Source: Emticicia sp. C21
GTDB lineage: Bacteria; Bacteroidota; Bacteroidia; Cytophagales; Spirosomataceae
Assembly (NCBI RefSeq): GCF_003418935.1
Contig: NZ_QVMT01000007.1
Location: 222,204 to 286,203, forward strand
Length of the DNA: 64,000 bases
Reading direction: 5' to 3'
Notes under the pieces: model-generated
The model's database searches: none
The model's input: the letters and a program-made list of their open reading frames with translations, nothing else
What the model was told of the DNA's origin: nothing
Made by a program: the position numbers and the translations under genes
In this document: positions 45,172 to 53,438 of the stretch, piece by piece
Position numbering within the stretch: the first letter of the stretch is position 1
How the letters are laid out: every line of letters starts with the position of its first letter

Positions 45172-46239
45172 ATGTGGCTTATAACAGGATATAGTGTGTT
45201 TCAATATATAATAAACCATCCAAATCGGGATACAAATATTGGATATAGTTCTTTAAAGGATGGAAAATTAAAAATAAGAGAGCATTTTAAAACTAGTAGA
45301 AATAATGTTTTTAAGGTACAATCTCCGCAAAAGACGCTTATTCTGAAACAGCCACATAATACTGATAAAAGATTCTTAAAAACTATTAAAAACGAGGCTG
45401 ACTTCTATACTTTCCTCAAAGAAAAATCTATTTTCTTGTCTTCTGTAGGTGATTTTAATTATTTTGATACGGCAAACAATATATTGATTTTTGAAACGAA
45501 TGCCGACTACGAAGCAATTGAAAGTAGTATCTTTCTAAATTTGAATAATAGTTTCTTCTATATTGATAAGTTCGCAGAAACCCTGTTCAATATTCACAAT
45601 GAACTACAGAATCATAGTGCTTACTTAACTAGTTATTTTCATGTATTTAAGCCGAAATTACTAATTCGGGATGAAAGGAATCTTCTTTTAGAAAGAATAA
45701 AAAAACTAGAAAGCAAATCATTAAGAGATATAGCTGATAAAATAGAATCTATTGAAAACATTCTTGATGCTATCAAATGGAAAGACTACGAAACAATAAT
45801 TCATTGTGATGCAAAATATCAGAACTTCATTTTTAATCCATTTCTACGTACAAGTAATTTTAAATTAATTGATTGGGAAATGGCGGCAATTGGTGATAGT
45901 GACTGGGATGTTGCCGTTTTTTGTTCTATATTTCTTAAAGACACGAAGATTAAAGGCAATTCATTGATTAATCCTAATCTTACAATCAGCGCATCGCTTC
46001 AAATCATTAAAAGGCTTATTACTACTTATTATCATCAGAAGTTTTCTACTAAGCTCCCACCTGATACTCCTTATTTAAAGAAAATTCTTCAATTAGCTGT
46101 AATCAACATTATTGAAAACCATATAGTTAAAATTTTAATCAATGGTAATCAAGAAGATCATCAAGTTGTTTTTGATTTGGTTGACCTAATTGAAAGAAAC
46201 AATGATGAAAATTTTTATTTAAACTATCTGCCACAATGA
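45172..46239 (+). CDS. APH-fold kinase (LanK/LxmK-like?)
   Basis: 355 aa, aminoglycoside/choline kinase fold. The N-lobe has a probable ATP-binding Lys (K59, LILKQ) and Glu (E75). The catalytic loop is IIHCDAKYQNFIF with H211, D213 and N218, and the metal motif is LIDWEMAAIGDSDWDVAVF with D234. HCD replaces the usual HGD. All catalytic residues are present, so an active small-molecule or protein kinase is expected. It overlaps the next gene by 4 bp, which encodes a HopA1-like protein. The same pairing (APH-like kinase plus HopA1 protein) is known from class V lanthipeptide clusters, where they phosphorylate and eliminate Ser/Thr. Confidence 0.8.
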   Translation: MWLITGYSVFQYIINHPNRDTNIGYSSLKDGKLKIREHFKTSRNNVFKVQSPQKTLILKQPHNTDKRFLKTIKNEADFYTFLKEKSIFLSSVGDFNYFDTANNILIFETNADYEAIESSIFLNLNNSFFYIDKFAETLFNIHNELQNHSAYLTSYFHVFKPKLLIRDERNLLLERIKKLESKSLRDIADKIESIENILDAIKWKDYETIIHCDAKYQNFIFNPFLRTSNFKLIDWEMAAIGDSDWDVAVFCSIFLKDTKIKGNSLINPNLTISASLQIIKRLITTYYHQKFSTKLPPDTPYLKKILQLAVINIIENHIVKILINGNQEDHQVVFDLVDLIERNNDENFYLNYLPQ

Positions 46240-48152
46240 AATCTGTTACTATCTGTCTTCAAGAAATATTAGATCGAATAAAGGAAGTAGATTTTTTTGC
46301 TAATTCAATTACTTTTAAATCATCAAATTCGAGTTCTTCTACTGCTGTAAGAGTACTACTAAGCGAAGAATACTATAGTACATTTAGAGAATATTATACT
46401 ATTACTAATGCTTTACATCAATTTATTTATAAAATTTACAGTCATTGCGATAAGGATATTAGTTTGTATCTGGATAATACTCCTACTGATGACTTTAATA
46501 GCTATTTTAAAGAAAACAGACCTGTTAAAGAATTATTCTGGCAGAGTTCATACTGGCAGTATGATAGCCAGTTTGGTCTTTTAAGAAAAGAAAGCATAAA
46601 AAAACTTGAAACTAAGGGCAGATATTACGAAAAGGAATTAATAAACGATACCAATACGCTCGATGGCAAACCCTATCAGAATGCCGAAAAGATTCATCCT
46701 ACTCATACATTTAATGATATGAGTGAAGATAACAAACAGCGGTATAATTGGATAAATGGCAAATATGACTTTGTCGATGATTATTTCATCAGATTCTATT
46801 GGAATTTTTATCCTGACAAAAAAATTATAACAAAATTTCTTAAAGCTATTCAAACCAGTTTTGATAATAGTAGAATCCCCTTTCAATTTAAATTTCTGTG
46901 TGATATAAATGACTATAAGGCTCATTCTGATGTAGGTGTTCTGTACTTACCCAGAAAACACATTCTTATTTGTTTAGAAATAGTTAGAGATATTCATAAA
47001 GAATTTATTGACGAAAAATTCTTTGTAGACAATTCTCCTATGTATACTTACTCCCTTGCTAAGGGCCTTAGCTTTGGCGAAAATCCTGACGATAGACGCT
47101 ATACAAGTTTTGGCAGCTATCGTGCCATACATATTGCTATGGCAATTATTGATTTTCATACTATTCAAAAGAAAAAAGAATTACCAACTGTTGATGACAT
47201 CATTAAGTCGCTTAATAAGAATAATGCTAATTGGAGCAATAGATTCTATGTAAATGAATTCTCAAATTTTCACTATAGTGAAGAATTTAGGTTTTTCGAA
47301 AGGACTTACAAATATAATAAACAGCTGATTATAACACCTCCGAGCGACTTATCTATAAAAAATGATTGGCTTTATGAAAATAGAGACAGTAAAACAAAAA
47401 AATACTTACAGACAGCTGTACAAATTGGAAATATGCTTTGTAAAGAAGCTATCTGGTATGATCCTAAAGACTACATGAGAGATCCAAATACTGCTGGCGC
47501 TAAATATCATAATGAATCATATAACTATCCTCTTAATTGTAATTGGATGAGTTTTAATGAAACCATTGTTAATAGTTTATCAGATAAAATAGGGTATCAA
47601 TTTGTGGCACTTAATGAAACTTTCGTAGAGGGGCGTCTGGGTGTGGCGTTTTTCTTAAGAAAGTTATATAGGGCGTACAAAGATGAAACACTTTACAGGA
47701 CGAGCTATCGAGCACTAGAAGGAGCCTTAAATCAATTACCTGAAAAGCCAGACAGTAAATATATTGACCAACTAGGCTGGGTAATTAATGAAATGGAGGA
47801 TAAACAAACCCTAAAGGTAGAATTCTTTAAAAAAGCAAAAGCAATTGCCAAAAATAGTGGCCCTTTTAACATAGAAATAAAAAGAAGGCCTAATGCCTGG
47901 AGAAAAGTAAAGTTTAAGGATTTAATTGATAAAGTAGTAAGTACTGATAAATTCATCTTATCGGAAGAAGAATTAAAAATAGTTGATGAACTACTTAAAG
48001 AGTATTTTGATGTAGAACGCCCTTTTGGCAATGCTTTAGGTACCGATGAATTTTGTGCTACAATTAAGGATGGATATGCCCTATTAGGATATTTTTTCTT
48101 GCGTTTATATGATTCAAAATCATTTCGGGCGCTTCCTTTTGACTTTTGTTAA
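46236..48152 (+). CDS. HopA1-like domain fused to a degenerate LanC-like domain
   Basis: 638 aa, cytosolic. Residues ~178-306 have the HopA1 family pattern: YFIRFYWNFYP, IPFQFKFLCD (K219) with SDVGVLYL, then PMYTYSLAKGLSFGENP and SFGSYRAIHIAMAI. HopA1 proteins are type III effectors in Pseudomonas, and homologues (LanY) act as phospho-Ser/Thr lyases in class V lanthipeptide pathways. The C-terminal third (~386-638) looks like a LanC/LanM cyclase: FVEGRLGVAFFLRKLYRAY and IKDGYALLGYFFLRLYD match its helix-hairpin repeats. The WCxG and CHG zinc motifs are not visible, so cyclase activity is doubtful. The pair assignment is by eye; the gene overlaps the kinase gene by 4 bp and the convergent kinase gene by 4 bp. 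Confidence 0.7.
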   Translation: MKSVTICLQEILDRIKEVDFFANSITFKSSNSSSSTAVRVLLSEEYYSTFREYYTITNALHQFIYKIYSHCDKDISLYLDNTPTDDFNSYFKENRPVKELFWQSSYWQYDSQFGLLRKESIKKLETKGRYYEKELINDTNTLDGKPYQNAEKIHPTHTFNDMSEDNKQRYNWINGKYDFVDDYFIRFYWNFYPDKKIITKFLKAIQTSFDNSRIPFQFKFLCDINDYKAHSDVGVLYLPRKHILICLEIVRDIHKEFIDEKFFVDNSPMYTYSLAKGLSFGENPDDRRYTSFGSYRAIHIAMAIIDFHTIQKKKELPTVDDIIKSLNKNNANWSNRFYVNEFSNFHYSEEFRFFERTYKYNKQLIITPPSDLSIKNDWLYENRDSKTKKYLQTAVQIGNMLCKEAIWYDPKDYMRDPNTAGAKYHNESYNYPLNCNWMSFNETIVNSLSDKIGYQFVALNETFVEGRLGVAFFLRKLYRAYKDETLYRTSYRALEGALNQLPEKPDSKYIDQLGWVINEMEDKQTLKVEFFKKAKAIAKNSGPFNIEIKRRPNAWRKVKFKDLIDKVVSTDKFILSEEELKIVDELLKEYFDVERPFGNALGTDEFCATIKDGYALLGYFFLRLYDSKSFRALPFDFC

Positions 48153-50044
48153 GAATTGATTTCGATTATAATTTCAGTAGTCCAAAGTTTACTACTTTTG
48201 AAATCAACCTTTCCATTAATCGCCTCAAGGCGGGCTTTAAGGTTCTTCAATCCTGTTCCATTTGTTGCTGAAGTACTTGAAATGCCTTTTCCATTGTCTT
48301 TAATTATTAAAGTATTCTGTTTATCATCAATTGTTAATCTAACTTCTGCCTGAGTAGCTTCTGAGTGTTTTAGAATATTATTAATTAACTCCATACAGAT
48401 ACCATATAATTCCAGAGCAATTCGCTTGTCAAGGTTTTGAAAGTCTCCTTTTGAAATCAGATTAATATGAAGTTTGCCGCTTTGATTTACATCTTTGCAA
48501 AGTTTTCTGATGGCTTCAACTAAACCTTTCTCTTCAAATTCGGCAGGTAACATATTGTGTGAGATAAGACGTACTTCGGCATAGGCATTTTTCATCATGC
48601 CTAATATTCCATCATATATATTTCTCTCTTTCTCAGTCAGGTTGCTCCCATTTAGCGCCTCTAGTCTCCATTTAATTGCTGATAGCGTTCCACCCAGATT
48701 ATCATGCAATTCTATCGCTACTCTTTTACGCTCAATACTTTGTCCTTTAAATAGTGCCTCAAGTATTTCCTCATTTTTTTTCACAAGTTCTTCATTTACC
48801 TTTGATAACTCCTGAGTTCTTTCCTGTACTTTTCTTTCTAGATCTTTATTAAAATTTTCTATAATAGCCTTTTGAGATCGTATTTGTCTGCTTTTATAGA
48901 ATAACGACCTATATAGTAGTAAAATAACCGCAATTATGATTATTGTAGTTATTATACCAATAGCCAGAATAGTATTCTCATTTTTTTGTTCTTCTGTTTT
49001 TATATTCAATCCTTCTATTTGTTGAAGTTGTTTTTCAGATTGATAATCAAGGATAATAAATCTATTGAGTTGATAATTCTTAATTGAATCTTCGTAAAGC
49101 CTGGCTTTAATATAGCTATTCAAATAAGAGAAAGCCAAATCTTTTCTATTTAGTTTTACATAAATATCAGATAAGTTTTTAGAGATTTCTGCAACTACCA
49201 TATTATCTGCAGTTTCTCTGTTATCATACGCTTTTTCTCCCCAGAAAAGTGCGGCATTTAAGTCTCCCTTTAAAAGGTAAATCTGAGAAATTTCATACGC
49301 TATAAAGGTAATTCTATCTTTATAGCCATCGTCTATATTAATTGCCTTTTTTAATCTTTCCAAAGCTAAATCATATTGTTGGGTCTGCATATATACTTTG
49401 GCACTATTTATTAAAGTGGCAGTTGTTACTTTATTACTCTTCACTAATCTATTAGCGAGTTCGCATTTATTAAGGTATTCCAGTGTTTTTTCATAATCTT
49501 TTTGTTCGAAATATGTAATAGCAATGTTATTTATACTCATTAAGTAGTCTTCTTTTGTGCCATATTTATTGCATAAGTCTGAATGTAGCTTACAGTATTT
49601 CAATGCGTTCGTTAAATCATCAAGCTTAGTATAATTAAATGAAATCATAAGGTAAACTTTAATTAAATCTTTATAGCTTTTTAAGTCTTCGGCAATGTGT
49701 AATGCTTTAAAAAGATATTCTGATGCCCTTAAAGATTGGCTTTTATAATAGTCGGCCAAAATTATATTGGCCTTTAGTATCCCTCTTTTAAAATTTATTT
49801 TTTGAGAATAAGTAAGTGTTTCCTTTAATAATAATAATGAAGAATCTACATTTTCCTTTAACCCTTTTTCCCCTAACTCACACAATACTTGTATCCGTAT
49901 AGTATCACTAGCAAAAGATACTCCTTGTGCAGAAAGTCCAGCTAAAACTTTCTTCAAACTATCTGTTTTTTGCTTATAAATTTGTTGGCTAAAAGTATTT
50001 ATTGCGCACAGCAATAAAATGAGAAAAAAAGCATACTTTTTCAT
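48149..50044 (-). CDS. TPR sensor histidine kinase (HisKA_3), paralogue A
   Basis: 631 aa. A signal peptide precedes about six TPR repeats in the periplasm (~75-330, e.g. DYEKTLEYLNKCELANRLV), one transmembrane helix (~350-372), a coiled coil, then HisKA_3 with H447 in RVAIELHDNLGGTLSAI and the HATPase domain with N-box LYGICMELINNILKHS and IKDNGKGIS, GTGLKNLKARL. All catalytic motifs are intact. It should phosphorylate NarL-type regulators such as those at 43884 or 52203. Its stop overlaps that of the convergent HopA1 gene. The next gene on this strand is a paralogue. Confidence 0.93.
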   Translation of the reverse strand: MKKYAFFLILLLCAINTFSQQIYKQKTDSLKKVLAGLSAQGVSFASDTIRIQVLCELGEKGLKENVDSSLLLLKETLTYSQKINFKRGILKANIILADYYKSQSLRASEYLFKALHIAEDLKSYKDLIKVYLMISFNYTKLDDLTNALKYCKLHSDLCNKYGTKEDYLMSINNIAITYFEQKDYEKTLEYLNKCELANRLVKSNKVTTATLINSAKVYMQTQQYDLALERLKKAINIDDGYKDRITFIAYEISQIYLLKGDLNAALFWGEKAYDNRETADNMVVAEISKNLSDIYVKLNRKDLAFSYLNSYIKARLYEDSIKNYQLNRFIILDYQSEKQLQQIEGLNIKTEEQKNENTILAIGIITTIIIIAVILLLYRSLFYKSRQIRSQKAIIENFNKDLERKVQERTQELSKVNEELVKKNEEILEALFKGQSIERKRVAIELHDNLGGTLSAIKWRLEALNGSNLTEKERNIYDGILGMMKNAYAEVRLISHNMLPAEFEEKGLVEAIRKLCKDVNQSGKLHINLISKGDFQNLDKRIALELYGICMELINNILKHSEATQAEVRLTIDDKQNTLIIKDNGKGISSTSATNGTGLKNLKARLEAINGKVDFKSSKLWTTEIIIEINS

Positions 50045-50103
50045 AATAGATTTGGATAAGGTCAGGTATAAGGTAAAAATTCCAGGGTCATAAATTTGTT
50101 ATT

Positions 50104-52032
50104 TTAAATATAAGTAAGATTATTATGTGTTTCCCATAGTGACTCCGGAACAGATATGACTATCCGGGAACCTTCATTTGCGGCACTTATAATACTAAGT
50201 TTAGCATTTATCCTCTCCAATCTATTATTAATATTTTTGAGTCCTTTCCCATTATTATTCAAAGTATCACTAAAGCCTTTACCATTATCTTTAACAATTA
50301 CTTCTAAATCTCCACCTTCTTTTTCTCTTAGAATCACTGCTACTTCTGTTGCTTCGGCATGTTTGATACTGTTATTAATAGTCTCAAAACAGCAGATATA
50401 CAGTTCAAGCGCTACATCTTGTCTAATTACTTTATATAGACTTGAATTATCAAGCAAAAATGTTGTTTTTGATAAGCTAGATGAGGTATTCAAATCTGTT
50501 ACGAATTTCTCTAAGGCACCTATCAAACCTCGTTCCTCAAACTCAGCTGGTAACATATTATGAGAAATCAGCCGAATTTCTCCATATGCTTTATGCATAT
50601 TTCTTAATATACCATCATAAATTTTCTTCTCCTTTTCTGATAGGCTATTTCTATCTAAAGCTTCGAAACGCCACTTTAGTGCAGAAAGCGTACTTCCAAT
50701 ATTGTCATGCAGTTCAGAGGCTACCCTTTCACGTTCCATTGTCTGGCCCTTTAACATTGCCTCTTTTATCTCCTGGTTCTTTTTTATAAGCTCTTTATTG
50801 GCATTCATTAATTCTTCCGTTCTAACCGCCACCTTATTTTCGAGTGAACCATTCAATTGTTGAATATCGGTTTTTTGTATCTCAATCAGTTTATTTTTAT
50901 TAGAAAGTGATCGAGAGTATACTGCAATAATTATAACTAATAATAATAAAGATATCATTCCCCCTGTCATCATTCTTCCTCTGCTTTGCCTTTCTTGAAT
51001 ATTCAGATTTAACCCGGCTATCCTTTCATTACTTTTTTCATTCTCATAATCTAACTGAACCAGACGAAGAAGTTGTGCATTTTTTACAGAGTCTTCTGCC
51101 AGACTAATTTTTGTATAGTCTTTATGATATTTATAAGCTAAATGTAAATTTCCAATCCTTTCATGAATTTTAGAGAGTGTTTTTGCTAAATCTCTGTTCA
51201 TTCTAGCACTAGTTCTTGCTATATTATTTTGAGCCAGGTTTGCATACCTAAGTGCTTCTTTATTATTATTTTGCAATAAATAGACTTTGGCTATTTCATT
51301 CCCTACAAAAGCGATTCTATCGATATAATTATCTTCAATTCTAATAGCTTTTTTAAATCTTTCCAGTGCTTCATCATAATTTTTTAATTCAACCTGTGTT
51401 TTTCCAATATTAATTAGCGCTGCTGTCTGGGCTTTAGCACTATTTAAATCTTTATTAAGGCTATCACATAACCTAAAGTAACGCAATGCATGGATATAAT
51501 CTTTTTTACTAAAATAGAGTGTCCCAATGCTATTTAGACTTAAAAGATAAGCTTCTGTTTTTCCTGCTATTTTACACATAGCAGCGTATTTCTTGAAATA
51601 AGTTAAAGACCTATTATAATCGCCCATACTCATATATGCCTCAGCAAGCCTATTTGTTATATATCCTATTTCGGAAGATAATTTGAGTCGCTCTGCAATT
51701 ACTAAAGCTTTAAACCAATACTCTATGGCTTTGGCAGGTAAAAATTGTATAGAATAATATTGTCCAAATTGTATATACGTTTTTAATAGGCCCAAGTTAT
51801 AGTTACTCGCTTTTGCAAGAGTCAGTGCTTTTTGTAGATAATAAATAGTAGAATCACTTTTAAGTTTGATAAACTCTTTACCTAATTGACAGTAAATATT
51901 TACTAATGTAGTATCAACAACTTTACTTGTAGCAGATAAAATCAAGCGTAAACTATCAATTTGTTTTTTTGATTGAGCTGATAGGCTAGTAACGCCCAAG
52001 CAAAGCAGAGTTAAAAGTATAAGTTTTTTCAT
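50104..52032 (-). CDS. TPR sensor histidine kinase (HisKA_3), paralogue B
   Basis: 642 aa, same domain order as the gene at 48149 and 59 bp upstream of it on the minus strand. TPR repeats span ~75-320 (DYIHALRYFRLCDSLNKDL, NYDEALERFKKAIRI), then one transmembrane helix, a coiled linker, H442 in RVASELHDNIGSTLSALKW, N-box ICCFETINNSIKHAEA and VKDNGKGFSD/GKGLKNINNRL. Fully intact kinase. Being tandem paralogues, the two may sense different inputs and feed one regulator. The regulator at 52203 starts about 170 bp away, divergently. Confidence 0.93.
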   Translation of the reverse strand: MKKLILLTLLCLGVTSLSAQSKKQIDSLRLILSATSKVVDTTLVNIYCQLGKEFIKLKSDSTIYYLQKALTLAKASNYNLGLLKTYIQFGQYYSIQFLPAKAIEYWFKALVIAERLKLSSEIGYITNRLAEAYMSMGDYNRSLTYFKKYAAMCKIAGKTEAYLLSLNSIGTLYFSKKDYIHALRYFRLCDSLNKDLNSAKAQTAALINIGKTQVELKNYDEALERFKKAIRIEDNYIDRIAFVGNEIAKVYLLQNNNKEALRYANLAQNNIARTSARMNRDLAKTLSKIHERIGNLHLAYKYHKDYTKISLAEDSVKNAQLLRLVQLDYENEKSNERIAGLNLNIQERQSRGRMMTGGMISLLLLVIIIAVYSRSLSNKNKLIEIQKTDIQQLNGSLENKVAVRTEELMNANKELIKKNQEIKEAMLKGQTMERERVASELHDNIGSTLSALKWRFEALDRNSLSEKEKKIYDGILRNMHKAYGEIRLISHNMLPAEFEERGLIGALEKFVTDLNTSSSLSKTTFLLDNSSLYKVIRQDVALELYICCFETINNSIKHAEATEVAVILREKEGGDLEVIVKDNGKGFSDTLNNNGKGLKNINNRLERINAKLSIISAANEGSRIVISVPESLWETHNNLTYI

Positions 52033-52202
52033 TTAGTCATAAGCTATAGCAATTTCGCATTGAAAGTACAGATTTTTATTTGATAATTTATTACTCGTTT
52101 CATTAAAAATACTGTCAAGACAGTAGACAATATACTGGTAATGGAGTATTGAACAATTTAGAGGTATCTATGAACTTTGTATCATTAACCGAAGGCTCCA
52201 AA

Positions 52203-52847
52203 ATGACCCTTGCTATGACACCCAAAACCAAACTTTTCCTTGCAGATAGCTATTCCTTATTTTTGGAAGGACTATCTATTATCCTTGCTTCATCAGAGAA
52301 ATTCGAAATAACGGGTATTGCCCATAATCAACAAGAACTACTAGCTGGATTAAAAAAAACTACTCCTGACATTTTGTTGATTGACTTTAACCTGATATTC
52401 CAGGGCAATATCCCGTTTATTCAGAATTTAAAAGGCAACTATGCCAATAAAATTCTAATCCTATATGATTCCATAAGCCTGAATCTACTTAAAAAACTTC
52501 AGATAGATGCTGATGGCTTTTTGCCAAAGACATCAAATAGTACTCAACTTCATAATACAATTGAAGAGGTACATCAGGGTAAGAAGAATTGTTTTTCTTT
52601 TAAAAATAATTACGTTTATTCTATCACGCCATTTCAGCAGGAATTAATTAATCGATACAGCCTTACAGACAGAGAAGTGGAAGTAATTAAACTGATAGCA
52701 CTTGAATTCTCTTCCTTCGAAATTGCGAATAAGCTATGTGTGAGTGAGTTTACGGTAGATACCTATAGGAAAAACATTACGCGCAAATTAAATGCGCGTA
52801 ATGTAGCAAGTATAGTCAATTTTGCGCATCGCTGGGAGCTGGTCTGA
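52203..52847 (+). CDS. NarL-type response regulator with atypical receiver
   Basis: About 214 aa from ATG 52203; other starts at 52149 (TTG), 52170 and 52215 are possible. The receiver has phospho-acceptor Asp (ILLIDFNL) and Lys (GFLPKTS), but the paired acidic pocket is reduced to LFLADSYS with a single Asp, and the Thr switch position reads ILILYDS. The C-terminal LuxR helix-turn-helix is intact (LTDREVEVIKLIALEFSSFEIANKLCVSEFTVDTYRKNI). It may not respond to phosphorylation in the normal way. It is divergent from the two HisKA_3 kinases. Confidence 0.85.
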   Translation: MTLAMTPKTKLFLADSYSLFLEGLSIILASSEKFEITGIAHNQQELLAGLKKTTPDILLIDFNLIFQGNIPFIQNLKGNYANKILILYDSISLNLLKKLQIDADGFLPKTSNSTQLHNTIEEVHQGKKNCFSFKNNYVYSITPFQQELINRYSLTDREVEVIKLIALEFSSFEIANKLCVSEFTVDTYRKNITRKLNARNVASIVNFAHRWELV

Positions 52848-52953
52848 CTCTCGCAAAAATATGTATTATCGGATAATTTAATTTCACTGTTTATTAAAAT
52901 CGAGTCTTATAAAGATGGCTTTATTAAGCTATCATTGACATCAAACCAAAAAA

Positions 52954-53283
52954 ATGAATACAGCACCATCAAACCGTGTGCACATAGCCGGAGAGCTATA
53001 TGTACAGCCTGTTAACGTAATTAAGTTAGTTGCCTCAATTAACTATACAACTATTTATTTAGTCGATGGGAAACAATATATGGTGGCACTTACTATAAGT
53101 AGAGTACTCCAAGTGCTTCTTCCTCATGGGCAATTCATAAGAACTCATAGGAGAAATGTAATTAATCTGGCTTACGTGCTTCAGCAAACTTCCAATGGTC
53201 TTTTATTAAAAAATAATGAAACAATCGACTGGTCTCGAAGACGAAGGAAGGAAATAAAAACCAGACTCAGAGAATTAAACTAA
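52954..53283 (+). CDS. Stand-alone LytTR DNA-binding protein
   Basis: 109 aa. The LytTR domain alone fills the protein: INYTTIYLVDGKQYMVALTISRVLQVL, GQFIRTHRRNVINLAYV and a basic C-terminus (SRRRRKEIKTRLREL). There is no receiver domain, so it is a phosphorylation-independent regulator or relies on a partner. It has its own terminator and lies next to the kinase/regulator cluster at 48149-52847. Confidence 0.88.
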   Translation: MNTAPSNRVHIAGELYVQPVNVIKLVASINYTTIYLVDGKQYMVALTISRVLQVLLPHGQFIRTHRRNVINLAYVLQQTSNGLLLKNNETIDWSRRRRKEIKTRLRELN

Positions 53284-53299
53284 TTAATCTCTACTCGCC

Positions 53300-53335
53300 A
53301 AAAGCACCTTTAGAAGTCTTAAAGGTGCTTTTTTA
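53300..53335 (+). terminator. Intrinsic terminator after LytTR gene
   Basis: AAAAGCACCTTTA (53300-53312) and TAAAGGTGCTTTT (53320-53332) form a perfect 13-bp stem followed by TT. Confidence 0.9.
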
Positions 53336-53438
53336 TGATCGCTTCAATTTGCTGTCTCCGATATAAAAGTTTTTTTTTAAATTGCTTGCCTGATAGAAGC
53401 GAAAGCTACTGCATATAAGACCTTTATCTCTACCATCA

